A stretch of DNA of 7,851 nucleotides from Candidatus Poribacteria bacterium (lineage in GTDB: Bacteria > Poribacteria > DTPJ01 > WJIO01): positions 1 to 7,851 of the forward strand of contig WJIO01000337.1 of the NCBI GenBank assembly GCA_014730235.1. Direction: 5' to 3'. A program made the translations under genes and the position numbers. Below are positions 1-6,067 of the stretch, one piece after another (positions within the stretch are counted from its first letter, which is position 1; each line of letters starts with the position of its first letter). The notes beneath the pieces are model-generated. The model was given only the letters and a program-made list of their open reading frames with translations. It was not told the origin of the DNA and did not search any database.

Positions 1-1072
1 GCATTGACGCGCAGGATTTGAATTCAAATCCCGCAAAGGTATCAAGGCTTTGAAGCCAATGCCAGTGAGCCTTGACGCGTTTTTTACATTCGTCCATGGC
101 TTTTTCGTAGCCCATGTCCAATAAGGCAATTCCCGGGAGCATGGCCAGGGGATTTACAATCAAACCTCCGCCCGGTGCTGTGGTAACATGGGCGGATTTG
201 ACCCATCCTGATACGGATGATCCCGGTGATTTCTGGCGAACTGGATTGTTGTTTTCAATGATCCAGTAGCACAGGGATATAGCATTTAAAGACCTTTTGG
301 GATCTTCCGGGGCTGATGGTTCATTAAACCGGGATTTGCTTTCGACTCCCAGCATAGATTCACATCCAATCATACGGCAAAGATGCCCACCGCCGGTGCT
401 GTCTATGTAGTTGCTGGCTTTAATCCTGTATAACTGATTGTCCGATGATTTCACTGTTACCCCTGTGACCTTATTACCGTTTGATTCGGCCCGGATGAGT
501 TGGGTATCAAACATTATGCGGCAATTGCCGGTTTTGTCCAGAAAGCCTTTAACAACGTTATGGAAAGCATGGGGATTAAATACCACACCATGCCACTGGT
601 TACGCTGTAAATTAGCCCGACGCTGGCTTTGCTTATATTCTAATCCCGATGTTGAAAGCCAAAGACCGAAGGGCCCCTTACTCCTGTCGGCGTTGTAGTC
701 GGATGTTATACCTACGGCATCCTTTTGTTTAAGGCTCTGGTAGATTTCAAGGGCAAAGGCGTCACCTGGGCCTGGTTCCCAGTTGCAAACCAGTCCCAGG
801 GTACTTGTTCCTCCCAGCTTCTGGTTTTTCTCAACCATAACCACCTTTGAGCCGTTGCGGGAAGCCGCCAGAGCAGCTCCGACTCCGCCGCTGCCTCCGC
901 CGATTATGCAAACATCCGCATTGATCTCCTGCATATCTGTAACCTCTTTGTCTGCTGATTTTCCCAAAGTGTTAAAAGCCGTTGGAAAAACAAAAGCCGC
1001 CGCTGTGGTTTTTAACATGGTGCGGCGGCTGATTTTTGTTTTGTTTATAATTGTATCTTTATTTTTATTCAT
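1..1072 (-). CDS. Tat-exported FAD-dependent oxidoreductase, C-terminus beyond window
   Basis: This reading frame is open from the ATG at 1072 to the left edge, giving 357 visible N-terminal residues; the C-terminus is missing. Residues 14-27 form a twin-arginine signal (ISRRTMLKTTAAAF, RR at 16-17), so the protein is probably folded with its cofactor and exported by Tat. A Rossmann FAD-binding unit follows at about 53-82: DVCIIGGGSGGVGAA, then Glu81 at the end of strand 2 (VVMVEK), which normally binds the ribose of FAD. LGGTSTLG (about 87-94) and a later YIDSTGGGHLC segment fit the FAD_oxidored family (PF12831 type), whose members are often exported and lack a known substrate. The start overlaps the stop of the upstream small gene by 8 nt (ATGAATAA) and has no clear Shine-Dalgarno, so translation is probably coupled. 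The substrate is unknown. The FAD-binding and Tat assignments are firm; the subfamily is recalled rather than searched. Confidence 0.87.
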   Translation of the reverse strand, partial: MNKNKDTIINKTKISRRTMLKTTAAAFVFPTAFNTLGKSADKEVTDMQEINADVCIIGGGSGGVGAALAASRNGSKVVMVEKNQKLGGTSTLGLVCNWEPGPGDAFALEIYQSLKQKDAVGITSDYNADRSKGPFGLWLSTSGLEYKQSQRRANLQRNQWHGVVFNPHAFHNVVKGFLDKTGNCRIMFDTQLIRAESNGNKVTGVTVKSSDNQLYRIKASNYIDSTGGGHLCRMIGCESMLGVESKSRFNEPSAPEDPKRSLNAISLCYWIIENNNPVRQKSPGSSVSGWVKSAHVTTAPGGGLIVNPLAMLPGIALLDMGYEKAMDECKKRVKAHWHWLQSLDTFAGFEFKSCASM

Positions 1073-1616
1073 TTGATTTTACTGAAGACCACAATCCCGG
1101 AAGCTTGTTTAATGGTTCCACGCTCAATTCGGATTCCTGCACGAATATTCCATAAGCACAGTCGTTGCCGGTGGTAAAGGTTTTGAATTCTCCCACCGGG
1201 AAAACCGTTTTGGATCTCCAGGGGTTAAAGCCCAGGTCAGGCCCCCATATCACTATATCGTCCAGCATTTCATAATCGTCTTTCAGCCATTCAGTTGGAG
1301 GCGAGGGTTTTGCCGCTTCCCACATGTCCTCTGTATACCATAGAATATATACTTGAGAGGGTGTATCAACCTCAACGGTAATCTCCACATCAGGGGTTTC
1401 CCTGACGCTTTGAACAGGGCATCGAATATAAGTTGCTCCGATGAATTTTTCTGGAACAGTCTTGAAAATATGATCCCGATCAGAGAATACTTTTATACCT
1501 TCGTCAAATTCTTCCAGCTCGTATAGTCCGCCTATGTTATCCTCCACATTAACAATACCAGCTACAACCGGAAATGCTATTGAAACAATAATTAGCGGAA
1601 TAACAAGTCTATTCAT
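1065..1616 (-). CDS. Small Sec-exported hypothetical protein, beta-rich
   Basis: This is a 183-residue protein of unknown function. Residues 1-19 (MNRLVIPLIIVSIAFPVVA) are a Sec-type signal peptide with a likely cut after Ala19; there is no lipobox cysteine. The mature part looks like one small beta-sandwich domain. Its pattern is SDRDHIF (45-51), VPEKFIGATYIRC (54-66), an alternating strand VEITVEVDTPSQVYILWY (77-94), then PPTEWLKDDY (106-115) and VGEFKTFTTG (141-150). I associate the DRD-P-GATYI-VYILW-WL pattern with secreted accessory or sugar-binding-like domains of Planctomycetota-type genomes, but that is memory, not a search. Met24 of the longer frame was chosen over the ATG at 1685 because GGAGGG lies 7 nt upstream, the signal peptide begins exactly there, and the longer start would fall inside the predicted promoter. 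The gene overlaps the following Tat oxidoreductase by 8 nt, so the two products may be made together and meet outside the cytoplasm. Confidence 0.75.
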   Translation of the reverse strand: MNRLVIPLIIVSIAFPVVAGIVNVEDNIGGLYELEEFDEGIKVFSDRDHIFKTVPEKFIGATYIRCPVQSVRETPDVEITVEVDTPSQVYILWYTEDMWEAAKPSPPTEWLKDDYEMLDDIVIWGPDLGFNPWRSKTVFPVGEFKTFTTGNDCAYGIFVQESELSVEPLNKLPGLWSSVKSNE

Positions 1617-1623
1617 TTTCTTA

Positions 1624-1629
1624 CCCTCC
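1624..1629 (-). promoter_or_regulatory. Ribosome binding site deciding the start of the small secreted protein
   Basis: The minus strand reads GGAGGG here, 7 nt before the ATG at 1616. It supports the internal start that begins with a signal peptide over the ATG at 1685, 23 codons upstream. Confidence 0.75.
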
Positions 1630-1657
1630 AAACGATGGTTTCTAATATTTGCTTTAT

Positions 1658-1685
1658 ATGATACCAGATAATGGCATTTTAACAA
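1658..1685 (-). promoter_or_regulatory. Probable sigma70-type promoter of the secreted protein/oxidoreductase unit
   Basis: On the minus strand TTGTTA (1685-1680) is followed after 16 nt by TATCAT (1663-1658). The -10 matches consensus at 5 of 6 positions and the -35 at 4 of 6. Transcription would begin near 1651, leaving a leader of about 35 nt before the ATG at 1616. It is the best candidate in the region, but the -35 is only moderate. Confidence 0.45.
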
Positions 1686-1721
1686 ATTATTAATCCCGGA
1701 TCAATATAATTTCATTTTAAC

Positions 1722-1998
1722 CAAGTATAAATTTTGCCTCTTCCGGTTTGAGTGTGGTAATAATTTGAAAATTTTCTCAGCTTGTCATTCCTGCGAAACT
1801 CTTATTCCTTTTTGCTCAAGCTTTTTCAAAAAGCTTGAAGCAGGAATGACAAATGGAGGATGTTTTTTTCTTAATTGGACAATGTTTTTTACACTTCCAC
1901 ACTCAAACTGGGTGAACCAAAACTTCTGATACAGACTAAAAACTTTATTTGTTACTCCGTTCTTCGCAATAACACAGGGATGTAAAATTTATGCTTTG
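1722..1998 (+). mobile_element. Copy A of a MITE-like repeat (terminal inverted repeats plus palindromic core)
   Basis: The left end (CAAGTATAAATTTTG) and right end (ATTTATGCTTTG at 1987-1998) are inverted versions of each other. Inside them, GGTTTGAGTGTGG (from 1745) is inverted as CCACACTCAAACTGG near 1900. The core is TTGTCATTCCTGC (1782-1794) with its complement GCAGGAATGACAA (1840-1852), and nested within is TCAAGCTTTTT-C-AAAAAGCTTGA (1816-1838). Compared with copy B, the left side of the core carries about 20 extra bases (around 1795-1815). The left arm lacks about 18 bases near its outer end relative to copy C. It encodes no protein. It sits between the two divergent promoters and keeps them apart. 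I read it as a non-autonomous transposon-like repeat; no target duplication is obvious. Confidence 0.75.
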
Positions 1999-2013
1999 CC
2001 TGGTCATTTTAAT

Positions 2014-2042
2014 TTAACATCATGTTGTTTTTCTGATATAAT
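2014..2042 (+). promoter_or_regulatory. Sigma70-type promoter of the glycyl radical enzyme operon
   Basis: TTAACA (2014-2019; 5 of 6 to TTGACA) is followed after exactly 17 nt by a perfect TATAAT (2037-2042). Transcription would begin near 2049, giving a leader of about 60 nt before the GTG at 2110. The -35 begins about 15 bp outside the right end of repeat copy A. Confidence 0.7.
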
Positions 2043-2095
2043 GAATAATATTGAAGGATTTATAGTATACTGAAAATTATGAAGCTTATAAGCGC

Positions 2096-2100
2096 GGAGG
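2096..2100 (+). promoter_or_regulatory. Ribosome binding site for the GTG start of the glycyl radical enzyme
   Basis: GGAGG lies 9 nt before the GTG at 2110. An in-frame TGA at 2104-2106 rules out any earlier start, so this site and the GTG fix the N-terminus. Confidence 0.8.
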
Positions 2101-2109
2101 TATTGACCG

Positions 2110-4299
2110 GTGGAACGTTTAGCAATCATAAGGGAATATTTAAGAGAACCCGGGCCGGTTGCATGGGGTGAAACTTTTTATGAAACATGGATAGAGAATG
2201 AAGGCTCAGACAGACGCATACAGTTTGCTCGAAGTCAAGCGGCCGAAATGTCCGGAGCCAAGCCTTTTATTAAACCGGGAGAGCTTGTAATTGGAAACAA
2301 TGCCCTTCGATCTATCATTACGGGATTACCATCTCCTTTTGGAACTGGCATGCGCTTTCAGGGACATCATGCGGAAAGCCTTCTGAAAGATTTTCCTGAA
2401 TCCCAGGGTAAAGTTACTGAGATAGAGTCTTTCTGGAATGAGTGGAACTCTGAGAACGGTCAATACGCGCCCATGACCTGCCATGCTTCCCTGGCTTATG
2501 AAATACCTTTGACCCTGGGGTTAGACGGTATGCGGGAATATGTGAAACACTGGCGGGGGATCAATGGACCATCAAATCCGGATTGTATTCCCTGGTACGA
2601 TGCGCTTTTGATAACACTGGATGGTGTTTCTGCCTTTATTGAAGCCCATGCAAAGGCTGCCGAAGAAGCTTCTTTTAAAGCCCAGACTGCTGAAAGAAGC
2701 AGAGAGTTGGAACGCATTGCCGGTGCATGTCATAATATCGCATACAAACCACCCGAAAGCTTCCATGAGGCCGTTCAGCTTTTTTACCTCATGTTCTATG
2801 TATGTGGGCATGATTCCCCCGGTCCCATAGACCGATACCTTTATCCATGCCTGAAGAAAGACCTGGATTCCGGTAATATATCCTGGGAAAAAGCTCAGGA
2901 AATTCTGGACTGCTTATGGCTGAAATTTGAGGAAAAGACGGCCTACGGCGCAACTATCGGCGGACAGTTGAGGGATGGCTCTGATGCTTCCAATGAACTT
3001 TCCCTCATGTGCGTCAGTTCCATAAAAAGGCTTCGTCTTTTATCACCCAGGACGGCTTTAAGGTGGCATCCCGATATATCTCATGAGCTTATGGACGCTG
3101 CCTGCGAATCTATAGCCGAAGGTGCTACCTTCCCTTCTTTGGTAAACGATACGGCCATTATTCCGGCTATGTTGGAAAGAGGTATATCCCTTGAAGATGC
3201 CCGGGAATATACATTTGTGGGATGTGGGCAGACCTTTCCCCATGGTCGCGGGCATGGTAACTATGAGGATGTAGTTTTAAATTCGGTTAAGCCGCTGGAG
3301 TATACCTTGAACGACGGTATAGACCCTATGACCGGAAATCAGGCAGGCCCGGCTACAGGAAAGGCCGAGTCGTTCCATACCTACAGGGAATTTGAGCAGG
3401 CTTATCGCCAGCAGATGGATTACTACATATCCCAGGGCATCCAGAACGCCAATCAACGGCGGGAGAGGATCAAGGATCATGCCTATGATTTCCTGCGTTC
3501 TCTTTTGACCTATTCATGCGTGGAGCGCGGTCTGGACTGGCACGCCGGTGGGGCTGATTGCTGCGAGGGCATGGTGGATATGGTAGGCTTGCCCACAGTT
3601 ACCGATTCCCTCATGGCAATAAAACACAGTGTTTATGAGGAGAGATTACTCTCTCTGGAAGAACTTGTGGATATTATGAATAACAACTGGGAAGGGTTTG
3701 AGAACATCCGTTTATACATGCTGAATAAAGCTCCCAAATTCGGGAACGATCTGGGTGAAGCCGATAGTTTTACGGTAAAAGAATTTAACCGCATTAATAA
3801 TCATATAAAATCCCATAAGACTTACTTCGGCGGGCCCTGGGGGATGGACATAATAGGCTGGTCTGGCTCTGTTATATACGGTCTGGATACAGGCGCGACG
3901 CCGGATGGAAGATACCGACAGGAGGCACTGGCTGACTGCGCCGGCCCGGCCCAGGGGCGAAATATAATGGGATTAACGGCGACTTTAAGGTCGGTATTAA
4001 AGCTTCCTCACAGTAAAACCCACGGCCCCATGGCCTTAAGCCTGCGTTTTCCTGCAAAGGTGGTCGAGGGCAAAGAGGGCAGGGCCAAACTCCGGGCCAC
4101 CATCGAGACATATTTCCGGGAAGGCGGACAGCAGTTGCAAATATCCATAGCCAGCACCAAGGATATGAAAGCCGCCCAGAAAGACCCCGAATCCTACAGA
4201 TCACTCATGGTAAGGGTAGGCGGCTTCAGCGCATATTTCACCCAGTTAGATAAGAAATTTCAGGACGATATGATCGCCCGTTCGGAGCTTGTTATTTAG
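2110..4299 (+). CDS. Glycyl radical enzyme (pyruvate formate-lyase-like), unknown substrate
   Basis: This 729-residue cytoplasmic enzyme belongs to the PFL-like glycyl radical superfamily. The C-terminal glycyl radical loop is intact: RVGGFSAYF at 702-710, with Gly705 as the expected radical carrier. The thiyl loop is GCGQTFPHGRG at 371-381, with Cys372 as the catalytic cysteine. The preceding segment LVNDTAIIPAMLERGISLEDAREY (about 344-367) and the later GATPDGR (595-601), LADCAGPAQGRN and GLTATLRSVLK segments are family hallmarks. It is somewhat shorter than the usual 780-850 residues. Position Cys+2 is Gln374, where glycerol, propanediol, choline and hydroxyproline enzymes have a catalytic Glu. 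This argues against assigning any of those activities, and the lack of a Cys-Cys pair argues against true PFL. Activation needs a radical SAM activase, and none is adjacent. The HTH-repeat gene starts 17 nt after the stop and is probably co-transcribed. The family call is firm; the substrate is unknown. Confidence 0.95.
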   Translation: MERLAIIREYLREPGPVAWGETFYETWIENEGSDRRIQFARSQAAEMSGAKPFIKPGELVIGNNALRSIITGLPSPFGTGMRFQGHHAESLLKDFPESQGKVTEIESFWNEWNSENGQYAPMTCHASLAYEIPLTLGLDGMREYVKHWRGINGPSNPDCIPWYDALLITLDGVSAFIEAHAKAAEEASFKAQTAERSRELERIAGACHNIAYKPPESFHEAVQLFYLMFYVCGHDSPGPIDRYLYPCLKKDLDSGNISWEKAQEILDCLWLKFEEKTAYGATIGGQLRDGSDASNELSLMCVSSIKRLRLLSPRTALRWHPDISHELMDAACESIAEGATFPSLVNDTAIIPAMLERGISLEDAREYTFVGCGQTFPHGRGHGNYEDVVLNSVKPLEYTLNDGIDPMTGNQAGPATGKAESFHTYREFEQAYRQQMDYYISQGIQNANQRRERIKDHAYDFLRSLLTYSCVERGLDWHAGGADCCEGMVDMVGLPTVTDSLMAIKHSVYEERLLSLEELVDIMNNNWEGFENIRLYMLNKAPKFGNDLGEADSFTVKEFNRINNHIKSHKTYFGGPWGMDIIGWSGSVIYGLDTGATPDGRYRQEALADCAGPAQGRNIMGLTATLRSVLKLPHSKTHGPMALSLRFPAKVVEGKEGRAKLRATIETYFREGGQQLQISIASTKDMKAAQKDPESYRSLMVRVGGFSAYFTQLDKKFQDDMIARSELVI

Positions 4300-4310
4300 A
4301 CCCCAAAAAA

Positions 4311-4315
4311 GGAGG
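4311..4315 (+). promoter_or_regulatory. Unusually placed ribosome binding site of the HTH-repeat gene
   Basis: A strong GGAGG, preceded by six A residues, ends just 1 nt before the ATG at 4317. That is closer than normal for initiation. The third codon, ATT at 4323, would lie 7 nt away. Initiation may depend on coupling to the stop at 4297-4299 or may use the rare ATT. Confidence 0.55.
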
Positions 4316-4316
4316 A

Positions 4317-4769
4317 ATGCCAATTCCGAGAAAACGCTGGACCGAAGAGGAAAGAAAATTTATATCAGAAAACTATGAGAACATGACCCGAAAGGAACTC
4401 GCTAAACACTTCGGTGTTTCGGAACATTCCATCGTTCAGCAGATAAGAACCCTGGGCCTGGTGAAAGTGGAAAGGTGGAACGAGAAGCGGGATAAATACC
4501 TTCGGGAGCATTACATTTTTTTGAGCAACAAAGAGCTTGCCCGACGCCTGAAAACCACACCCCTGGCCATCAATAACCGACTTATAAGATTAGGCTTGCG
4601 GAGATATTTCCGCTGGACTCCGAAAGCTGAAAAATACTTAAGGGATAATTACCTGCACAAATCCGATAAAGAAATGGCCGACGAACTGTTGACCACGCCG
4701 GATTCGGTATCCAAAAAGCTGAGAAGAATGAATATTACACGTCCATCAGGAAAGAATGATAAAAAGTAA
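4317..4769 (+). CDS. DNA-binding protein of three tandem Myb/SANT-like helix-turn-helix repeats
   Basis: This basic 150-residue protein consists almost wholly of three repeats with an exact 46-residue period: Trp8, Trp54 and Trp100 each begin a unit. Each unit reads roughly W-x(5-7)-(F/Y)-(I/L)-x(2)-(N/H)Y, then (S/T)-x-KE(L/M)A and a recognition-helix segment ending in a basic, leucine-rich tail. Examples are RKELAKHFGVSEHSIVQQI (25-43), NKELARRLKTTPLAINNRL (71-89) and DKEMADELLTTPDSVSKKL (117-135). This is the bacterial Myb/SANT-like trihelical fold; three in tandem resemble the R1-R2-R3 layout of eukaryotic Myb, by architecture only. There is no effector or catalytic domain. It follows the glycyl radical enzyme by 17 nt on the same strand, so it probably shares its transcript and may regulate it or other local promoters. 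Target and role are inferred. The start is slightly uncertain because the Shine-Dalgarno is unusually close to the ATG. Confidence 0.87.
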   Translation: MPIPRKRWTEEERKFISENYENMTRKELAKHFGVSEHSIVQQIRTLGLVKVERWNEKRDKYLREHYIFLSNKELARRLKTTPLAINNRLIRLGLRRYFRWTPKAEKYLRDNYLHKSDKEMADELLTTPDSVSKKLRRMNITRPSGKNDKK

Positions 4770-4795
4770 TTTTCGGTGCATGTTAAGCAATTTCT

Positions 4796-4868
4796 AGAAA
4801 ATTTTCAAATTATAACCATACTTAAACCGGATGAGCCAAAGTTTTCACGGACAAGAAATTTATGCTTG
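4796..4868 (-). mobile_element. Copy D: solitary arm of the MITE-like repeat
   Basis: Read on the minus strand, this stretch begins CAAGCATAAATTTCTTGTCC and aligns over about 73 nt with the left arm of copy C (7649-7721), with only about seven mismatches. Shared blocks include GAAAACTTTGGCTC, TCCGGTTT, AGTATGGT and ATAATTTGAA. The palindromic core and second arm are absent, so this is a remnant or solo terminal repeat. It lies 26 nt after the stop of the HTH-repeat gene. The short open frame that crosses it (4776-4964) is therefore repeat sequence, not a gene. Confidence 0.78.
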
Positions 4869-4884
4869 GAAGGCAAAATAAAAT

Positions 4885-4913
4885 TTGACATATCAAATCT
4901 ACTATGCTATGAT
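4885..4913 (+). promoter_or_regulatory. Sigma70-type promoter of the radical SAM gene
   Basis: A perfect TTGACA (4885-4890) is followed after exactly 17 nt by TATGAT (4908-4913; 5 of 6). The predicted start is near 4920, leaving a leader of about 155 nt. It gives the radical SAM gene transcription independent of the glycyl radical enzyme operon. The -35 begins 16 bp outside the end of repeat copy D. Confidence 0.7.
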
Positions 4914-4919
4914 ATATAT

Positions 4920-5075
4920 ATTAATATTATTGGCAGGCATCGCTTTTTATACCTACCTGAATAATCCGATCATTTAAATCTTATTACCTGGAATATAAAA
5001 TATATATTTATGGGAAAGAAACCCCAATAATCCTGTAATACTTCCAGGAGCTACTATATCTGGGAGATCAGGAAT
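4920..5075 (+). other. AT-rich leader of the radical SAM gene with a weak inverted repeat
   Basis: The presumed untranslated leader contains CCTGGAA (4987-4993) and its complement TTCCAGG (5042-5048), separated by about 48 nt. Pairing extends imperfectly through flanking ATA/TAT bases. I do not recognise a riboswitch or a terminator. GGGAG (5062-5066), 9 nt before the ATG at 5076, is the likely ribosome binding site. Confidence 0.3.
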
Positions 5076-6062
5076 ATGAATGCATTATCTTTATCTCAAT
5101 CATTTATCATACCAATAAAAGTTATTCGAAATTACCTGATAAAAAAACCTTTGATAATGATATTTGAGGTAACTCTATCCTGTAATGCCAGATGCAAGCA
5201 TTGTAACATAACGGGACATTATCCTGATGAGAAAAGGATGCCTCCTGAAGATTACGGAAAATACATATCAGACTTACGTCCTGCCGTGGTTGAGCTTTCC
5301 GGCGGAGAACCATTGTTGAGAGATGATCTAACGGAGATTATTAGATCCATAAAAGAAAGTGCCTTTCCTCCGTATATTATCCTGGTGAGTAATGGATACC
5401 TTCTTAATCAGCAAAAGTATTTAGAACTGAAGGAAGCTGGTCTGGATATTCTTTCAGTATCCATGGATTTTCCCAATGAGGAACATGATAAGTTTCGACG
5501 GGTCAAAGGTTTATATGCTCATCTTGCGGATATACTTCCCAAATTGTCTTTATACAGAAACAATGATATTGTAGTAAATTGTGCTATATCCTGGGCAAAT
5601 TTACCATATCTGGAAGATTTAGTGCAAAGATGTATTGATTGGAAAGTTAAGGTTTCATTCAGTGCTTATTCTGCATTAAGGACAGGTGATGAAAAATATC
5701 TCATATCCAGTGAAGACGATCTACAAAGACTTCAAGAAACCATAGAAAAACTGATTGCCCTAAAGCGAGAAAGCGGGGTAATAGCGAATCCTACATCTAT
5801 TTTAATTAACATTTACAAATTTTTCAGGGATGGTGGTATACCTGATTGTAGTGCAGGAAAGAGGTTTTTGTTTGTGCAGCCTGATGGTAAACTCAATCCA
5901 TGCGCAATGTTTCGAAAGGAAGTATTTTCAAGCTGGAGAGAGATGTTAAACGACTTTCCACCAAGAAATATCTGTGAGCAATGCTACGTTGCTTGTCGTG
6001 CATACACAGATAGATCTCTATGGACCCAATTTAAGGACTTGAATGAATTTATAAAGTATTAA
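5076..6062 (+). CDS. Radical SAM protein with SPASM-like C-terminal cysteines
   Basis: This 328-residue radical SAM enzyme has CNARCKHC at 36-43 (Cys36, Cys40, Cys43; CX3CX2C) for the SAM-binding [4Fe-4S] cluster. LSGGEPL (74-80) is the SAM amino-group motif, and the TIM-barrel core extends to about residue 240. A C-terminal SPASM-like region follows: Cys258, then 12 residues, Gly271 and four residues to Cys276 (CSAGKR...PDGKLNPC), then ICEQCYVAC with Cys300, Cys303 and Cys307. The last group is CX2CX3C, shorter than the canonical SPASM CX2CX5CX3C, so probably only one auxiliary cluster forms. Such proteins modify peptides or small molecules. Nothing like a precursor peptide is evident nearby, so the substrate is unknown. 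It does not look like a glycyl radical activase. It has its own promoter, and its sequence is visibly AT-richer than the flanking enzyme genes, which may indicate separate acquisition. A later start at Met28 is possible but would trim the core. Confidence 0.9.
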   Translation: MNALSLSQSFIIPIKVIRNYLIKKPLIMIFEVTLSCNARCKHCNITGHYPDEKRMPPEDYGKYISDLRPAVVELSGGEPLLRDDLTEIIRSIKESAFPPYIILVSNGYLLNQQKYLELKEAGLDILSVSMDFPNEEHDKFRRVKGLYAHLADILPKLSLYRNNDIVVNCAISWANLPYLEDLVQRCIDWKVKVSFSAYSALRTGDEKYLISSEDDLQRLQETIEKLIALKRESGVIANPTSILINIYKFFRDGGIPDCSAGKRFLFVQPDGKLNPCAMFRKEVFSSWREMLNDFPPRNICEQCYVACRAYTDRSLWTQFKDLNEFIKY

Positions 6063-6067
6063 AGAAA

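Noticed and set aside
438-1076. Plus-strand open frames opposite the FAD oxidoreductase
   Set aside because: The minus strand encodes a clear Rossmann and Tat-signal protein over the same bases; the plus-strand translations are shadows.
1617-1685. Longer N-terminus (ATG at 1685) for the small secreted protein
   Set aside because: It would place 23 basic residues before a clear signal peptide, overlaps the predicted promoter and ignores the GGAGGG in front of the ATG at 1616.
3872-4204. 110-codon minus-strand open frame inside the glycyl radical enzyme gene
   Set aside because: It lies opposite the conserved GATPDGR region and its translation is low-complexity with no known pattern.
2110-4299. 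Pyruvate formate-lyase (pflB) or a named dehydratase
   Set aside because: The Cys-Cys pair of PFL and the Cys-x-Glu of the dehydratases are both absent, so a specific gene name is not justified.
4776-4964. 62-codon open frame after the HTH-repeat gene
   Set aside because: It runs through repeat copy D and then through the TTGACA/TATGAT promoter, has no ribosome binding site and no protein-like pattern.
5076-6062. Radical SAM protein as the glycyl radical activase
   Set aside because: It has a SPASM-like C-terminus and an extra N-terminal segment, and does not show PflA-type features; it also has its own promoter 700 bases away.
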